A stretch of DNA of 38,669 bases, taken from assembly GCA_005938025.2 (NCBI GenBank), contig VCCI02000007.1:1-38669 (forward strand), read 5' to 3'. The position numbers and the translations under genes were made by a program. The notes under the pieces are model-generated. The model saw only the letters and a list, made by a program, of their open reading frames with translations, had not been told where the DNA came from and did not search any database. This stretch comes from Inquilinus sp. KBS0705 (lineage in GTDB: Bacteria; Bacteroidota; Bacteroidia; Sphingobacteriales; Sphingobacteriaceae). Below, in pieces: positions 8,700 to 18,185 of this stretch (position 1 is its first letter; every line of letters starts with the position of its first letter).

Positions 8700-10757
8700 A
8701 TGCGCGCTTTTAAGCTTATAGTATTATTATTGATTATTATATCACTAAAAGCAAAGGCCCAAAGCCCGGCAATTGATAGTTTAAAAAGGATAATTTCCTA
8801 TCACCGTGGTAACGACGACGAAGCGCTAAGTTTATACCGTTTAGGTGTGGCACTAACCCGCTACGATATGAATATGGCTAAGTATAACTTATATGCTGCC
8901 ATAAAGCTAGCCACTAAGTTAAACGCTACCCTGCCGCTAAGTGCCTCCTACGCACAATTGGTAAGCATATATTATAATACGGGACAACCCGACAGCGCTC
9001 ACTACTTTTTAAATAGAGCCAAAGTTATAGCCGATAACACTGTAGCTGATAACCCTAATGGATATAAGATAAAAGGCAACTATGAAAGCGCCGCCGGGTT
9101 GCTTTATAAAAACGAAGGCAATTATAAACTGGCCATGCCGCACCTGTTAGCCGGGCTGGCATTAAGCGAAAAGACAGGTGTGCCCGAAGCAGCTGCCGGG
9201 CAAAACCTTAACATAGGTAACGCCTATGTTAAACTGGGTGATTTTAAAAAAGCCCTTATTTATCACCTGCAATCGCTAAAGCTATTTTTAAAAATAGGCA
9301 GCCAAAAAGGCGAATCGTTTTGTTACCAATCTATTGCTGAAGATTTTACACAGCTGCGCCTTTTTGAACAAGCACTACCCTACGCGTTAAAAGCGCAGGC
9401 ACTAAAAAAGATATTGAATGACAAGCGTGGAGTGGCATCGGCAGGCTTGGGCCTGGGCAGTATTTACAGGGGCTTAAAGCGTTACGATGAGGCCCTTATC
9501 AATTTTGACCGTGCCCTACAAGTAACCCGCGACATGAACTTAACCGCTGAAGAGGCCGGTATACTTACCGAAACCGGCAATACTTATACCGAAATGGATA
9601 AGCCTAAGGATGCCATGGATTATTATATAAAGGCAAAAGAGGTTGCCCTAAAAGGTGGTGATAAAGCAGTAGTAACAGCTATAGAAGCCAAAATAGCCTA
9701 TTTGCAAACCGGCTACCTGATAAAAAAGCAATCGGAAGACAAGTTGCTTAAAGCGGTTGCTACTGCGGTAAAAAAGGGCGATAAACAGCAGGAAGTGGAT
9801 GACTATAAATACTTAATTAAATTTTATACCGATAACAAAGATTTTGAAAAGGCATTGGTTTACAGCAATATGTACCATAAAGCCATTAACAATATACAAA
9901 ACACCGACCTTACCCTACAAGTAAAAAAACTGGAAGAAAGCTTTAAAGCCGAACGTAAAGAACAGGAAATTGCACTGCTTAAGAAAGATCAGCGGATTAA
10001 CAAAGTCGACCTGAGTCGGCAAAATACCATTAAATACGCTGCTATAACGGTTGCAGGGCTATTATTGCTGTTTATTATTATCACTGCCTACCGCAATAGG
10101 GCCATACAGGAGGCAAAGGCGATCATCGAACTTGATAAAATTCGCAGCTCGATAGCCCGCGACCTGCACGACGATATTGGCTCGAGGCTTACCAATATAC
10201 AGTTTCAAACCGAGTTGTTAAGGCAGTCAAATAACGGCAACACGGTTAACCATATCACCAATATACGCGAGGAACTACTGGCATCTACAGAGGCATTAGA
10301 TGAGATTGTTTGGAATATGAAAACCAACCCCGACGACAAGGGAACATTGCCTGTGCGTATGCGCCGCTATGCAGGTGAGCTCTTCGACAATTATGATATG
10401 GACTATACTATTAATGTGTCCGACAACTTCTCAGGCGATGGCTTGTCGCATGAGAAGCAGCGGGATATATTTCTGATATTCAGAGAGATATTAAACAATA
10501 CCCGCAAGCATGCCGGCGCGCAAAAGGTACTTGTCAATATAAAAACCGACAAAAAGGGTTTTAACTTATACATAAGCGATGATGGCAAAGGGTTTGACCC
10601 GCAGGTTGTTAAAAGTAAGGGACGTAACGGCTTGCATAATATAAAAAGCAGGGTAGATAAGTGCAATGGTCAGCTGGTAATAAGCTCAGATAAAGGCACT
10701 TGCTATAACATATCTATACCCCTAAGCAAACGATTTACCTTATGGAGCAGAAGCTGA
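8700..10757 (+). CDS. TPR-containing sensor histidine kinase
   Basis: A 685-residue two-component sensor. A signal peptide (to about residue 20, LKAKAQ) sends the sensor part to the periplasm. Residues about 25-400 are tetratricopeptide repeats, followed by a charged coiled-coil (near 405-430) and one membrane segment (AAITVAGLLLLFIIITAYR, about 446-464). The cytoplasmic kinase is of the HisKA_3 type, with phospho-acceptor His490 in ARDLHDDIGSRL. The ATPase has an N-box NNTRKHAG and glycine boxes SDDGKGFD and GRNGLHNI. HisKA_3 kinases usually pair with LuxR-type regulators, and one follows directly with overlapping ends. I chose ATG 8700 over the preceding GTG (8697). The signal sensed and the regulon are unknown; the TPR part may bind a protein or peptide partner. 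Confidence 0.9.
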   Translation: MRAFKLIVLLLIIISLKAKAQSPAIDSLKRIISYHRGNDDEALSLYRLGVALTRYDMNMAKYNLYAAIKLATKLNATLPLSASYAQLVSIYYNTGQPDSAHYFLNRAKVIADNTVADNPNGYKIKGNYESAAGLLYKNEGNYKLAMPHLLAGLALSEKTGVPEAAAGQNLNIGNAYVKLGDFKKALIYHLQSLKLFLKIGSQKGESFCYQSIAEDFTQLRLFEQALPYALKAQALKKILNDKRGVASAGLGLGSIYRGLKRYDEALINFDRALQVTRDMNLTAEEAGILTETGNTYTEMDKPKDAMDYYIKAKEVALKGGDKAVVTAIEAKIAYLQTGYLIKKQSEDKLLKAVATAVKKGDKQQEVDDYKYLIKFYTDNKDFEKALVYSNMYHKAINNIQNTDLTLQVKKLEESFKAERKEQEIALLKKDQRINKVDLSRQNTIKYAAITVAGLLLLFIIITAYRNRAIQEAKAIIELDKIRSSIARDLHDDIGSRLTNIQFQTELLRQSNNGNTVNHITNIREELLASTEALDEIVWNMKTNPDDKGTLPVRMRRYAGELFDNYDMDYTINVSDNFSGDGLSHEKQRDIFLIFREILNNTRKHAGAQKVLVNIKTDKKGFNLYISDDGKGFDPQVVKSKGRNGLHNIKSRVDKCNGQLVISSDKGTCYNISIPLSKRFTLWSRS

Positions 10758-11380
10758 TCATATACGAGGATAACGAGGCGCTGCGTAACTCGCTGGTGTA
10801 CCTGTTAAACGCCCAAAACTACCGTGTAGTGGGCGATTTTAACAACGTTATGGATGTTAAAGCACAGGTAATGGCCGCCCAGCCCGATCTGGTTATAATG
10901 GATATTGATATGCCTGGTAAAGACGGCATTACAGCTGTTGCTGAGTTGAAAGAGATGCGCCCCGAGACCACTATTATCATGTATACCCAGTTTGAAGACG
11001 ACCACCGCCTGTTTAAAAGCATATGCGCCGGGGCCGATGGCTACATACTAAAGAAGACTTCGCCAGAGAAGTTTTTTGATGCCATAAAGGACGTTTTAAG
11101 CGGTGGGGCACCCATGTCACCGCTGATCGCTAAAAAAGTAATTAACTCATTTAAAGCACCTAAGCAGGGTATTAGCGCACAATTAAAGTACGATCTGACC
11201 AATCGCGAGGCCGAGATATTGCAGCTGCTGACCAAGGGTTACAGCGTTAAATTAATAGCCCACGAGATGAATATTGCCTATGATACCGCCCGGTCGCATT
11301 TAAGGAATACTTACCGGAAACTGCACGTAAATTGCGGGAAAGAAGCCATTGCTATACTGCTTGCCGATAAGATCAGCTAA
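10742..11380 (+). CDS. Response regulator, LuxR/NarL family
   Basis: A 212-residue transcription factor. The receiver domain (1-120) has the acidic pair Glu9-Asp10, phospho-acceptor Asp54 in VIMDIDMPG, and the conserved Lys in YILKKTS. The C-terminal HTH (about 150-210) reads LTNREAEILQLLTKGYSVK...IAYDTARSHLRNTYRKL, the LuxR type. It overlaps the kinase gene by 16 bp, so the two are translated together and almost surely form a pair. In the activation loop, MYTQFEDDH stands where many homologues have Thr/Ser, and a Thr is present. Its targets are unknown; the adjacent secreted-protein genes are candidates only by closeness. Confidence 0.92.
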   Translation: MEQKLIIYEDNEALRNSLVYLLNAQNYRVVGDFNNVMDVKAQVMAAQPDLVIMDIDMPGKDGITAVAELKEMRPETTIIMYTQFEDDHRLFKSICAGADGYILKKTSPEKFFDAIKDVLSGGAPMSPLIAKKVINSFKAPKQGISAQLKYDLTNREAEILQLLTKGYSVKLIAHEMNIAYDTARSHLRNTYRKLHVNCGKEAIAILLADKIS

Positions 11381-11419
11381 AAATCAATAGTGCAAGGGTT
11401 CTCTTTAAAAAACGGACCT

Positions 11420-12445
11420 TTACTTGAGCATTAGTTTGCGAATAGTATTTGTTTTGGTGTCTGAAAAATAAATGCTGTTTTCATGGTCGCCAAGTGCCAG
11501 GGAAAATGCGTTAACATCGGCCTTTAAGCCTACGCCATCGCGGCCATCGGGCGTTGTAGCATTTGGCCCGGCAAGCACGGTTAACTTACCCCCTTCAATT
11601 TTTTCTATTTTTCCGCTGGCTGCCAGGTACATGGTCCGGCTATCTTTATTTAGTATTATAGAAGTGATAGCACCCGGTTTTAAGGCAGGGTATAGCTGTT
11701 CGGTAACGCCGCTGGGTGTGTATTTGAACAGGCGGCCGGGTGTTGCAAAATAGATAACGCGGTTGCCGCCAACGAACAAGCCGGAGAAGAATTGCCCCCT
11801 TCGGGCTTCATCATCTGTGAGCAGGGTCCTGTCAAAGTTCACAGGTTCTGTTCCAATAGTGCCCTGGCTATTTACCAGGTGCTTAATAATGTGCGTACCT
11901 TCAGCAAAATAAAAGAAATCGTTGTAGGGGTCTTTAGCCAGTGGCCCTAAGTAAGTATACGTGTACCCGTCTTCGGCTGTTATGCTTTCGTTTGCATTGT
12001 AGATGAAAGTTAAACCTGCCTGGTCTTCATTGTTGCTTATAATATGAATTTCTCCTGCCTTGTCTACACCCACAAATGCAGGTCTTAAGCTTTGCCCGTC
12101 GGGAGGTGCTTGTAGCTGCAACGTTGACACGTCGCCATCGGTAGTCAATTTACGTACGGCGTTATTATTTGCGTCGGCAATGTACAATGCCCCATCCGGC
12201 ATTAGCTGTATTCCTTCGGGCGAGTTAAAGCGTGCTGTTTTGGCAGGCCCGTCGACAAAACCGGCTGAATTGCGGGCCCCTGCAATGGTCACTACCGTAT
12301 TTGGAACAACGGCTGCGGCGGCCAGTGCGGCCGTGCTGTTTGACTTTTCAACAGCATTGTCGAGTTGTAAATCAGCATGCTTATTACAAGCGCTTAATGC
12401 CACAAGCAAAATAAAAGCCGCGGGCCGGGTAAGTTTGCTATTCAT
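11420..12445 (-). CDS. NHL-repeat-like beta-propeller lipoprotein
   Basis: A 341-residue lipoprotein: a short basic N-terminus, a hydrophobic stretch and the lipobox LSAC with the lipidated Cys at residue 20. An Ala-rich linker leads to a beta-propeller with NHL-type strands, for example FNSPEGIQLMPDGALYIADANNNAVRKL (here in part), and a last blade with ENSIYFSDTKTNTIRKL. NHL propellers in surface lipoproteins mostly bind ligands or proteins, and no catalytic residues can be assigned. It converges with the response regulator (39 bp between the stops). The Ala run (SNSTAALAAAAVV) is low-complexity linker. Confidence 0.75.
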   Translation of the reverse strand: MNSKLTRPAAFILLVALSACNKHADLQLDNAVEKSNSTAALAAAAVVPNTVVTIAGARNSAGFVDGPAKTARFNSPEGIQLMPDGALYIADANNNAVRKLTTDGDVSTLQLQAPPDGQSLRPAFVGVDKAGEIHIISNNEDQAGLTFIYNANESITAEDGYTYTYLGPLAKDPYNDFFYFAEGTHIIKHLVNSQGTIGTEPVNFDRTLLTDDEARRGQFFSGLFVGGNRVIYFATPGRLFKYTPSGVTEQLYPALKPGAITSIILNKDSRTMYLAASGKIEKIEGGKLTVLAGPNATTPDGRDGVGLKADVNAFSLALGDHENSIYFSDTKTNTIRKLMLK

Positions 12446-12476
12446 ATAAAGAATTTTTTGGTGTACAATTGGTATA

Positions 12477-12484
12477 CAAATTTA
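12477..12484 (-). promoter_or_regulatory. Promoter -7 element of the NHL lipoprotein gene
   Basis: The minus strand reads TAAATTTG, a full match to TAnnTTTG, 31 bp before the ATG at 12445. No clear -33 box is seen. Confidence 0.4.
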
Positions 12485-12629
12485 AAAAGGTGCTTTAACC
12501 CGAAATAACGTTTATTGTAATTGGTGCTTTTTTGTTATGGTTGATGACCTGATTGAGTATGAGGCAGGGAACAATTTCTCACTTTTAAACCGTTATTAGA
12601 TGGCAGGCTGAAGGCAAGATCAATGTTGC

Positions 12630-15600
12630 TTAACGTGTTACAATGAGTTTCGCGTATTTAGACCCCGACGCGTAAACTGCCCTAACTATATAAAAGCTTA
12701 CGGATTGATTCTGCTTTTCTATGGTAAATGTTGTATTGAATTCACCATTTAAATCTGTAACGGCTTTTATGGTTTTCAGTAAGCGCCCGTTGCCGTCATA
12801 AAGTAACAACTCTACCGGTTCGTTTTTATTAAAGTACTGCAGGTTGATAGATAAAGGACCGCCGTTGCTTGGGTTTGGATATACCAATAGTTTGCGCTCG
12901 GATTTGTTAAGCGCATTGTATTCAGTTTTTCTAATGTCTTTATCGCTTGGGGTATCAATTGCCATACGGTGGCTCAAATGCAACTCTTTTACAGTATCTT
13001 CTAGAGTTGTAATCCGCAAATTAGCCATAGTGTTGCCCAGGTCTTTCCCGGTCACATTCAGCCGGAACGATAGTGCACTATTTTTTTGCAACGCTAAAGG
13101 TTCTTTGTTAGTTGGCAAAGGCACACCCGCAATTTTGAAACTCGGTGCGCCGTTTCCGTAAAGTTTAATGTCTTTTACCTTCAAAATACCTTCACCCTTG
13201 TTCATTATAGTTATCCAGAAACTCTTATTTGCCGATTTGCTATCAGTAACCTCGGGACTGGCGGCAACGGCAAGCAAGCCCATTGGCTTACTGGGCTGAT
13301 CTTGTGCTTTTAGCAGCGTTATCTGTCCCGTAAGGTTAGTATTGTCATTCCAGTTAAACTCAATTACATAAAGGTTGCCGTTAGTAACATCTTCTACAAT
13401 ATCCAAAGGGTTGGTAAAGCCCGACATCCCTACAAGCCCCATATTACCCGATCCTGTTGTTGCTTTAACTATATCATAAACCTGATCATTACTTCCGGCA
13501 CTATCAATTTTTACCATTGATCCCGGTTGTAATACAATAATATCCCCGCCACCGCTAAAACGGCAAACTAGTAGTTTACCCTTAAGCGCACCATTAAAAT
13601 TGTTACTCTTATATTCTAAAGCACCGTTAGGAGAATGGTTTAGTCCAAAATCAAACGCAGGCCGGTAACGTGAATCTGCCACTATAGCCGGCGAGTACAA
13701 CGGATTATCAGCATAACCCCTGTTGATCACATATTCGCCACGAAGGGGATTGGGGTGGCCGTAATACCCCACAGGCTTTGCCGGATTTACCCTGAACAAC
13801 CAGTCGTCCTGTACTTTGATGTTATTGGTGGCAGGTATCATCGGTCCATTATAAAAAGTACCGTCGGGCCGCCGCGTACCAGTTACAGAGGCCGGCGAAT
13901 TACCACCACCTCCTGATCCGTTGGCCGGTACGTACAGCTGGCCGTTTGAGTGCCATACCAGGTCGAAAGCGTTACGCACGCCTGAGGCATAAATGGTTAA
14001 TGGCGAAACACTGCTATAAGGGTTGTAGGTACCGTCGCTCATGGTTGGCGATGCAGCGGGTGCGCTATTGATCACAGCCTGATCAGCACTTGTTTGTACA
14101 TTAAGCGGTAAGGAAGCGCTATTTAGCTTATTGATATCTAAACGCAGCACCGTACCGGATAATAAACTTTCTTTACGTTGCCAATCGTTATCATATTCGC
14201 CTGCCGAACTATTACTTCCCTGGCAAATATATAAAGCGCTATCCGGGCCAAACGCCAGGCTGTTAACCATATGGTCCCTGGTAGATCGCGGGAGCTTAGT
14301 AATCATCAGCGTCTCATTTTGTAAACTGTCGCCCTCCAGGCGGGATATATTGCCATCAAAAGCCGGTGCATTGGCTAAGCCACCGGAGCTGTGCGTTACC
14401 CACAAAATAATATGGCTTAATGTAGACCGGGGATCAAATGCTAAACCAATAGCTGTGCGCTCGCCGTATTTATTATAAAGTGTGCCGATGGTCTTTTTAT
14501 TAGATAATGAGCCATCACTATGGTTAACATCATATCGTTCAATAATACCGTTAAGCCTAAGCGCATAAAACTTGCCATCGGGCCCAAACGCTAACGATGA
14601 ATATTTAATATTTTGCGTACCCGGGATAGCGACTTTTTTAAATTGAGCATATAAGAACTGGCTTGAATCAATTTTTGCAGCATCGGTTGTAAACGTAGCT
14701 TCAAATGGTGTAAAAGCTGCCCCTGAATGTGATTTTACGTTTGAGGTAATAACGAATTTATACCTTGTGTTAGCCTCTAAACTATTTGTTGGTGAAAAAC
14801 TTATGGCATCGCCCCCACCGGTACCCTGTACTGTACCCGACACTTTTTCCAGCGCTGTATCTGCATACTTATAAAGCATTACAGTGGTATCGTTTATAGT
14901 AGTGTTATCAACGCCGCCGGGAAAGCCTGCTACGGGTGGTACATGCAAATTATTAGCCGCGATACTAACAGTGGTTAGGCTAACCTTTGTAGATGCGTTT
15001 GCCGGATTGGATGAAATAACATAAGGCCTTGTACCGTCAACCACGTTTAGCTGAATGGTAAACGTTGCACTGGTATAAGAGCCAGACGTTGCCTTTACTG
15101 TAGCGTAATATGTGCCTAACGGAAGAGCGCTGGCTGACGAATAATTGAAACTGATAGCAGGCTGAGCGCCCGAGGGCGACGAGTTAAAAGTTAGCCATGG
15201 CGTTGTGTTATTAGTGTATTCTGCGGTTACGCTGTAGGCGTTAGCTAAGTTGTCGGAACTACCCAATACAACAGAAAATGATTTATTAAAGGTTGTGCCT
15301 TTTTCTATGATGATATTTTGGTTGGCTGCCGCCCAGTAAACATATGGTGCTGTAGTAACCGGAATGATATTGGCAAAATTGATCTTTGTATTTGTTCCAC
15401 CGTCGGCATTTATAGTTAAATTCTCGTCGGCTACGGTAACCCTTATGGTGTTTGAACTAAATCTTCCAATGTCGCCGGCCTTCCCTTTAGGTACAAACTG
15501 ATTTATGGCGTTAACACCCTCTACGTTCAGCGTATGTATCTCCGGCGCGCTCGAAACCGAGCCATCACCAACAGATACAGTTGCATCATAGGTGCCGTTG

Positions 15601-17870
15601 GGCACTTTTAATTCCCAATAGCCTTCTATTTTAACCCCCGAAAAATTACCGGGTATATTGTTAGGCTGCATATGAAATAAAGTGGCTAGTAAAATGTCTT
15701 CGGGCAGGGTACGTAACCGCCCGTTACCTACCAAATTAATCGGCGTATTATCTGCCCTTTTTCTCCAGCCGTAAGTTAAACCCACACTTTGGTTTGTACT
15801 AACACGCTCGCCATAAGCCTGCCCATAGTCTACAACATACTCCACCGGGGGCACCGTTTGCACGGCTTGAAAGTTAACATTGATAGCCTTATTAGTAATA
15901 CCTTCTATCACATTTAGATTTATCAGCAAGCTTGCCGGTGTGTACCCGTCTGCCGTGCCGGTGATAAGCGCCTGATAGCTGCCAGGAGCTATAGCGGCGT
16001 TAATATTTTCGGGGCCTAAAGTTATGGTCGAAGTTGGATTGGATGGCAATGAAAGCCAACTTGCCTCTGTTTTTGTTAATGTAAACGCTGAAGTAGCCGG
16101 GGTTGCAATTAAGTTAACTGATTGTGGTATGATCTGCCCCCCTTGGATAACTGTGAAGTTTAATGTATCTTTTGAGAAGGTAAGCTTCCGTTGTTTCGGG
16201 GCAGTATTGGCTAAAGCAAAATCATCAAAGTTATAACTTACCGGGCTTGTTCCGTTACGATAAGAAGCGAAAATGCCTGCGGTTACCGTATTCGAAGTAA
16301 CACCCATTCCCGAAATACTGACACCCGGCTTTGCATAACCGGTTTTACCTGTACTAATGTAAGTGGTGCCATTTGTTGAATAAAAGCCCTCGGCAGTTTG
16401 GGCGAGCGAATCGATGATCAGCCTAAGGGAAACTGTATTTGTATTTAGCCCGCTTATAACAGACGTAATGCGCTGGTCGGGATTGGCGGTGCCCGCCACA
16501 GTTGAAGATATATCGTTTAATTCCCGCCGCAATTCCACTTTGTTACCGGTGATGCCAAGTTTAATATAAGTTTTATCATTCAAACCATACCAAAGCCCGG
16601 CTTGCTGTGATTGCGTACCATTGTAGGGTTTAATCAGCTTTACGTCCAATTGAAGACGCCCGGTAGCGGCGATTTCTACCCCCAGCAGGTTAAGTTGATT
16701 GTTATTGGTCAGATAATCTATTCCTTTGCTGGATACCAGCTGTAACTGCCCGCCTGCTAACGTAATTTTTGATGGCTCGTATCCCGGAACCTGTACTACT
16801 GAAGGCTGACCATCAGCAGCGTTACGTGTACCCGAAAGAGTATTTACCGTGGTAAAACCGGTGCCCTGGCTACTTTTATCTTCAATTGTGCCGCTTACCG
16901 GTTGGTCAAATGATAGCTCAAAAGGCAAGTTTACTTGTAGCGATGCGCAGGGCAAAGTACTTAAGGGGGCACAGCCATTAAACGGAGGTATTACAATTGA
17001 TTGAATATTAAAGTCATCAAAAGTATAGGTAACCGGGCTGGTTCCGTTTCTATAAGATGCAAACAAACCCGCGTATACGATTCCGGAGGTAACATTCATT
17101 TCCGAAATGTTAACGCTTGCCTTGGTATAACCGGTTTTACCTGTACTGATATAGGCACTGCCGTTGGTCGAATAAAATCCTTCAGCCGTTTGTGACACCG
17201 AATCGATCACGAGCCGCAGGGATACTGTGGTAGCGTTAAGCCCGCTGATCACACCCGTAATACGCTGATCAGGGTTGGTACTTCCGGTTACGGTGGACGA
17301 CACATCGTTATACTCTTTCCGTAACTCTACCTTATTGCCTGTAATGCCAAGTTTAATATAACATTTATCATTTAAGCCAAACCATATACCCGCCTGTTGC
17401 GATTGAGTGCCATTATATGGATTAATTACTTTTACATCCAGCTGCAGTTTTCCGCCCGATTGTATTTGTACACCAAGTAAGTTAAGTTGATTATTATTTT
17501 TCAGATAATCTATCCCTTTGTTTGCAACTATTTGCAGCCGGCCGGCTGCAAGGGTGATTTTTGAGGGCTCGTAACCCGGCACACCCGGATTTGATGATTG
17601 TCCATCGGCGGCCAGCCGGGTGCCGGAGTAAGTATTTACCGTTCTAAAACCGGTGCCCAAGCCATTTTTATCCAAAATGGTAGCGTCCGCCGGCGCATCA
17701 AATGACAAGCTAAAGGGTAATGCAACCTTAACCTGCGTGCAGGGCAATGTACTTATGGGGTTGCAAGTATCCGGTTGTGTAGTGTGGGTTTTAGACGCAA
17801 TGATATACTCATAACTAAATACTTTTACACTCAAAAACAGTGCTGCTAAAAGCATCAATACTTTTTTCAT
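12630..17870 (-). CDS. Giant secreted multidomain protein with sugar-dehydrogenase-like propeller and T9SS type A signal
   Basis: A 1746-residue exported protein. After a signal peptide (about 1-19) come two tandem copies of a roughly 250-residue concanavalin-like domain (about 36-294 and 299-548; both contain LPFxLSFD, LAADGQ or NAADGQ, PGYEPSKITLA and GLNDKxYIKLGITGNKVELR). A BACON-like domain (558-655) follows, then a malectin-like carbohydrate-binding domain (about 660-835), a second BACON-like domain (845-943), a Big_5 Ig-like domain (945-1062) and a glucose/sorbosone-dehydrogenase-like beta-propeller (about 1070-1520; SLAFGPDGKFYAL, GVRNAFDLVWHSNGQLYVPANG). The last 90 residues (LLVYPNPSNGG...YAKLIVTR) are a type A sorting domain for type IX secretion. 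It probably acts on, or holds, extracellular polysaccharide at the cell surface; oxidation of sugar by the propeller is possible but unproven. Confidence 0.8.
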   Translation of the reverse strand: MKKVLMLLAALFLSVKVFSYEYIIASKTHTTQPDTCNPISTLPCTQVKVALPFSLSFDAPADATILDKNGLGTGFRTVNTYSGTRLAADGQSSNPGVPGYEPSKITLAAGRLQIVANKGIDYLKNNNQLNLLGVQIQSGGKLQLDVKVINPYNGTQSQQAGIWFGLNDKCYIKLGITGNKVELRKEYNDVSSTVTGSTNPDQRITGVISGLNATTVSLRLVIDSVSQTAEGFYSTNGSAYISTGKTGYTKASVNISEMNVTSGIVYAGLFASYRNGTSPVTYTFDDFNIQSIVIPPFNGCAPLSTLPCASLQVNLPFELSFDQPVSGTIEDKSSQGTGFTTVNTLSGTRNAADGQPSVVQVPGYEPSKITLAGGQLQLVSSKGIDYLTNNNQLNLLGVEIAATGRLQLDVKLIKPYNGTQSQQAGLWYGLNDKTYIKLGITGNKVELRRELNDISSTVAGTANPDQRITSVISGLNTNTVSLRLIIDSLAQTAEGFYSTNGTTYISTGKTGYAKPGVSISGMGVTSNTVTAGIFASYRNGTSPVSYNFDDFALANTAPKQRKLTFSKDTLNFTVIQGGQIIPQSVNLIATPATSAFTLTKTEASWLSLPSNPTSTITLGPENINAAIAPGSYQALITGTADGYTPASLLINLNVIEGITNKAINVNFQAVQTVPPVEYVVDYGQAYGERVSTNQSVGLTYGWRKRADNTPINLVGNGRLRTLPEDILLATLFHMQPNNIPGNFSGVKIEGYWELKVPNGTYDATVSVGDGSVSSAPEIHTLNVEGVNAINQFVPKGKAGDIGRFSSNTIRVTVADENLTINADGGTNTKINFANIIPVTTAPYVYWAAANQNIIIEKGTTFNKSFSVVLGSSDNLANAYSVTAEYTNNTTPWLTFNSSPSGAQPAISFNYSSASALPLGTYYATVKATSGSYTSATFTIQLNVVDGTRPYVISSNPANASTKVSLTTVSIAANNLHVPPVAGFPGGVDNTTINDTTVMLYKYADTALEKVSGTVQGTGGGDAISFSPTNSLEANTRYKFVITSNVKSHSGAAFTPFEATFTTDAAKIDSSQFLYAQFKKVAIPGTQNIKYSSLAFGPDGKFYALRLNGIIERYDVNHSDGSLSNKKTIGTLYNKYGERTAIGLAFDPRSTLSHIILWVTHSSGGLANAPAFDGNISRLEGDSLQNETLMITKLPRSTRDHMVNSLAFGPDSALYICQGSNSSAGEYDNDWQRKESLLSGTVLRLDINKLNSASLPLNVQTSADQAVINSAPAASPTMSDGTYNPYSSVSPLTIYASGVRNAFDLVWHSNGQLYVPANGSGGGGNSPASVTGTRRPDGTFYNGPMIPATNNIKVQDDWLFRVNPAKPVGYYGHPNPLRGEYVINRGYADNPLYSPAIVADSRYRPAFDFGLNHSPNGALEYKSNNFNGALKGKLLVCRFSGGGDIIVLQPGSMVKIDSAGSNDQVYDIVKATTGSGNMGLVGMSGFTNPLDIVEDVTNGNLYVIEFNWNDNTNLTGQITLLKAQDQPSKPMGLLAVAASPEVTDSKSANKSFWITIMNKGEGILKVKDIKLYGNGAPSFKIAGVPLPTNKEPLALQKNSALSFRLNVTGKDLGNTMANLRITTLEDTVKELHLSHRMAIDTPSDKDIRKTEYNALNKSERKLLVYPNPSNGGPLSINLQYFNKNEPVELLLYDGNGRLLKTIKAVTDLNGEFNTTFTIEKQNQSVSFYIVRAVYASGSKYAKLIVTR
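16221..17765 (-). repeat. Internal tandem duplication encoding two concanavalin-like domains
   Basis: DNA for the two N-terminal domains (about 16983-17765 and 16221-16976) is clearly similar along its whole length by eye, for example at ACCGGGCTGGTTCCGTT / ACCGGGCTTGTTCCGTT. It reflects duplication of one domain of about 780 bp. Confidence 0.7.
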
Positions 17871-18093
17871 TTTAAGCTGATAAATAAAGTCCAGTGAAAA
17901 ATAGCACGATACTATTTATTGCCTGTATTACATAGGGGTGCACAAAAATATGCTTCCAAACCCTATTGTAAGCACCTATGCGTTACTTGTTTACCAATTT
18001 GATGCTTTTTGAGAAAATGTGGTAAACACATGTGAAACGCCAATTTTGAAGTATACTTAAAATGATGTTTTAAACGGAAAAAGCAGCAACAAA

Positions 18094-18124
18094 AAAGCCG
18101 CTTTACCTTTCGTGAAGCGGCTTT
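18094..18124. terminator. Hairpin terminator behind the cytochrome gene
   Basis: AAAGCCGCTT (18094-18103) pairs with AAGCGGCTTT (18115-18124). It lies 62 bp beyond the stop of the leftward cytochrome gene and would end that operon. On the minus strand the stem is followed by a T-run (complement of the A-run at 18091-18096). Confidence 0.6.
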
Positions 18125-18175
18125 GTGCGTTTACGGTATTTTGCACCTGTTGCTGTAAAATCTTTATTTTTTTGC
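18094..18175. repeat. Dispersed repeat, copy 2 (pairs with 4942-5025)
   Basis: It differs from the copy at 4942-5025 at only a handful of places, across both the hairpin and the AT-rich tail ending TTTTTTTGCC. Confidence 0.65.
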
Positions 18176-18185
18176 CCGGTAAAAA

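Larger units (their letters stand above)
17871..18185. other. Intergenic space between the giant protein gene and the cytochrome gene
   Basis: About 315 bases without a gene. It holds a promoter-like TATTTTTG on the minus strand (17950-17943), a full TAnnTTTG match 73 bp before the start of the giant gene, and the second copy of the terminator repeat next to the end of the cytochrome gene. Confidence 0.5.
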
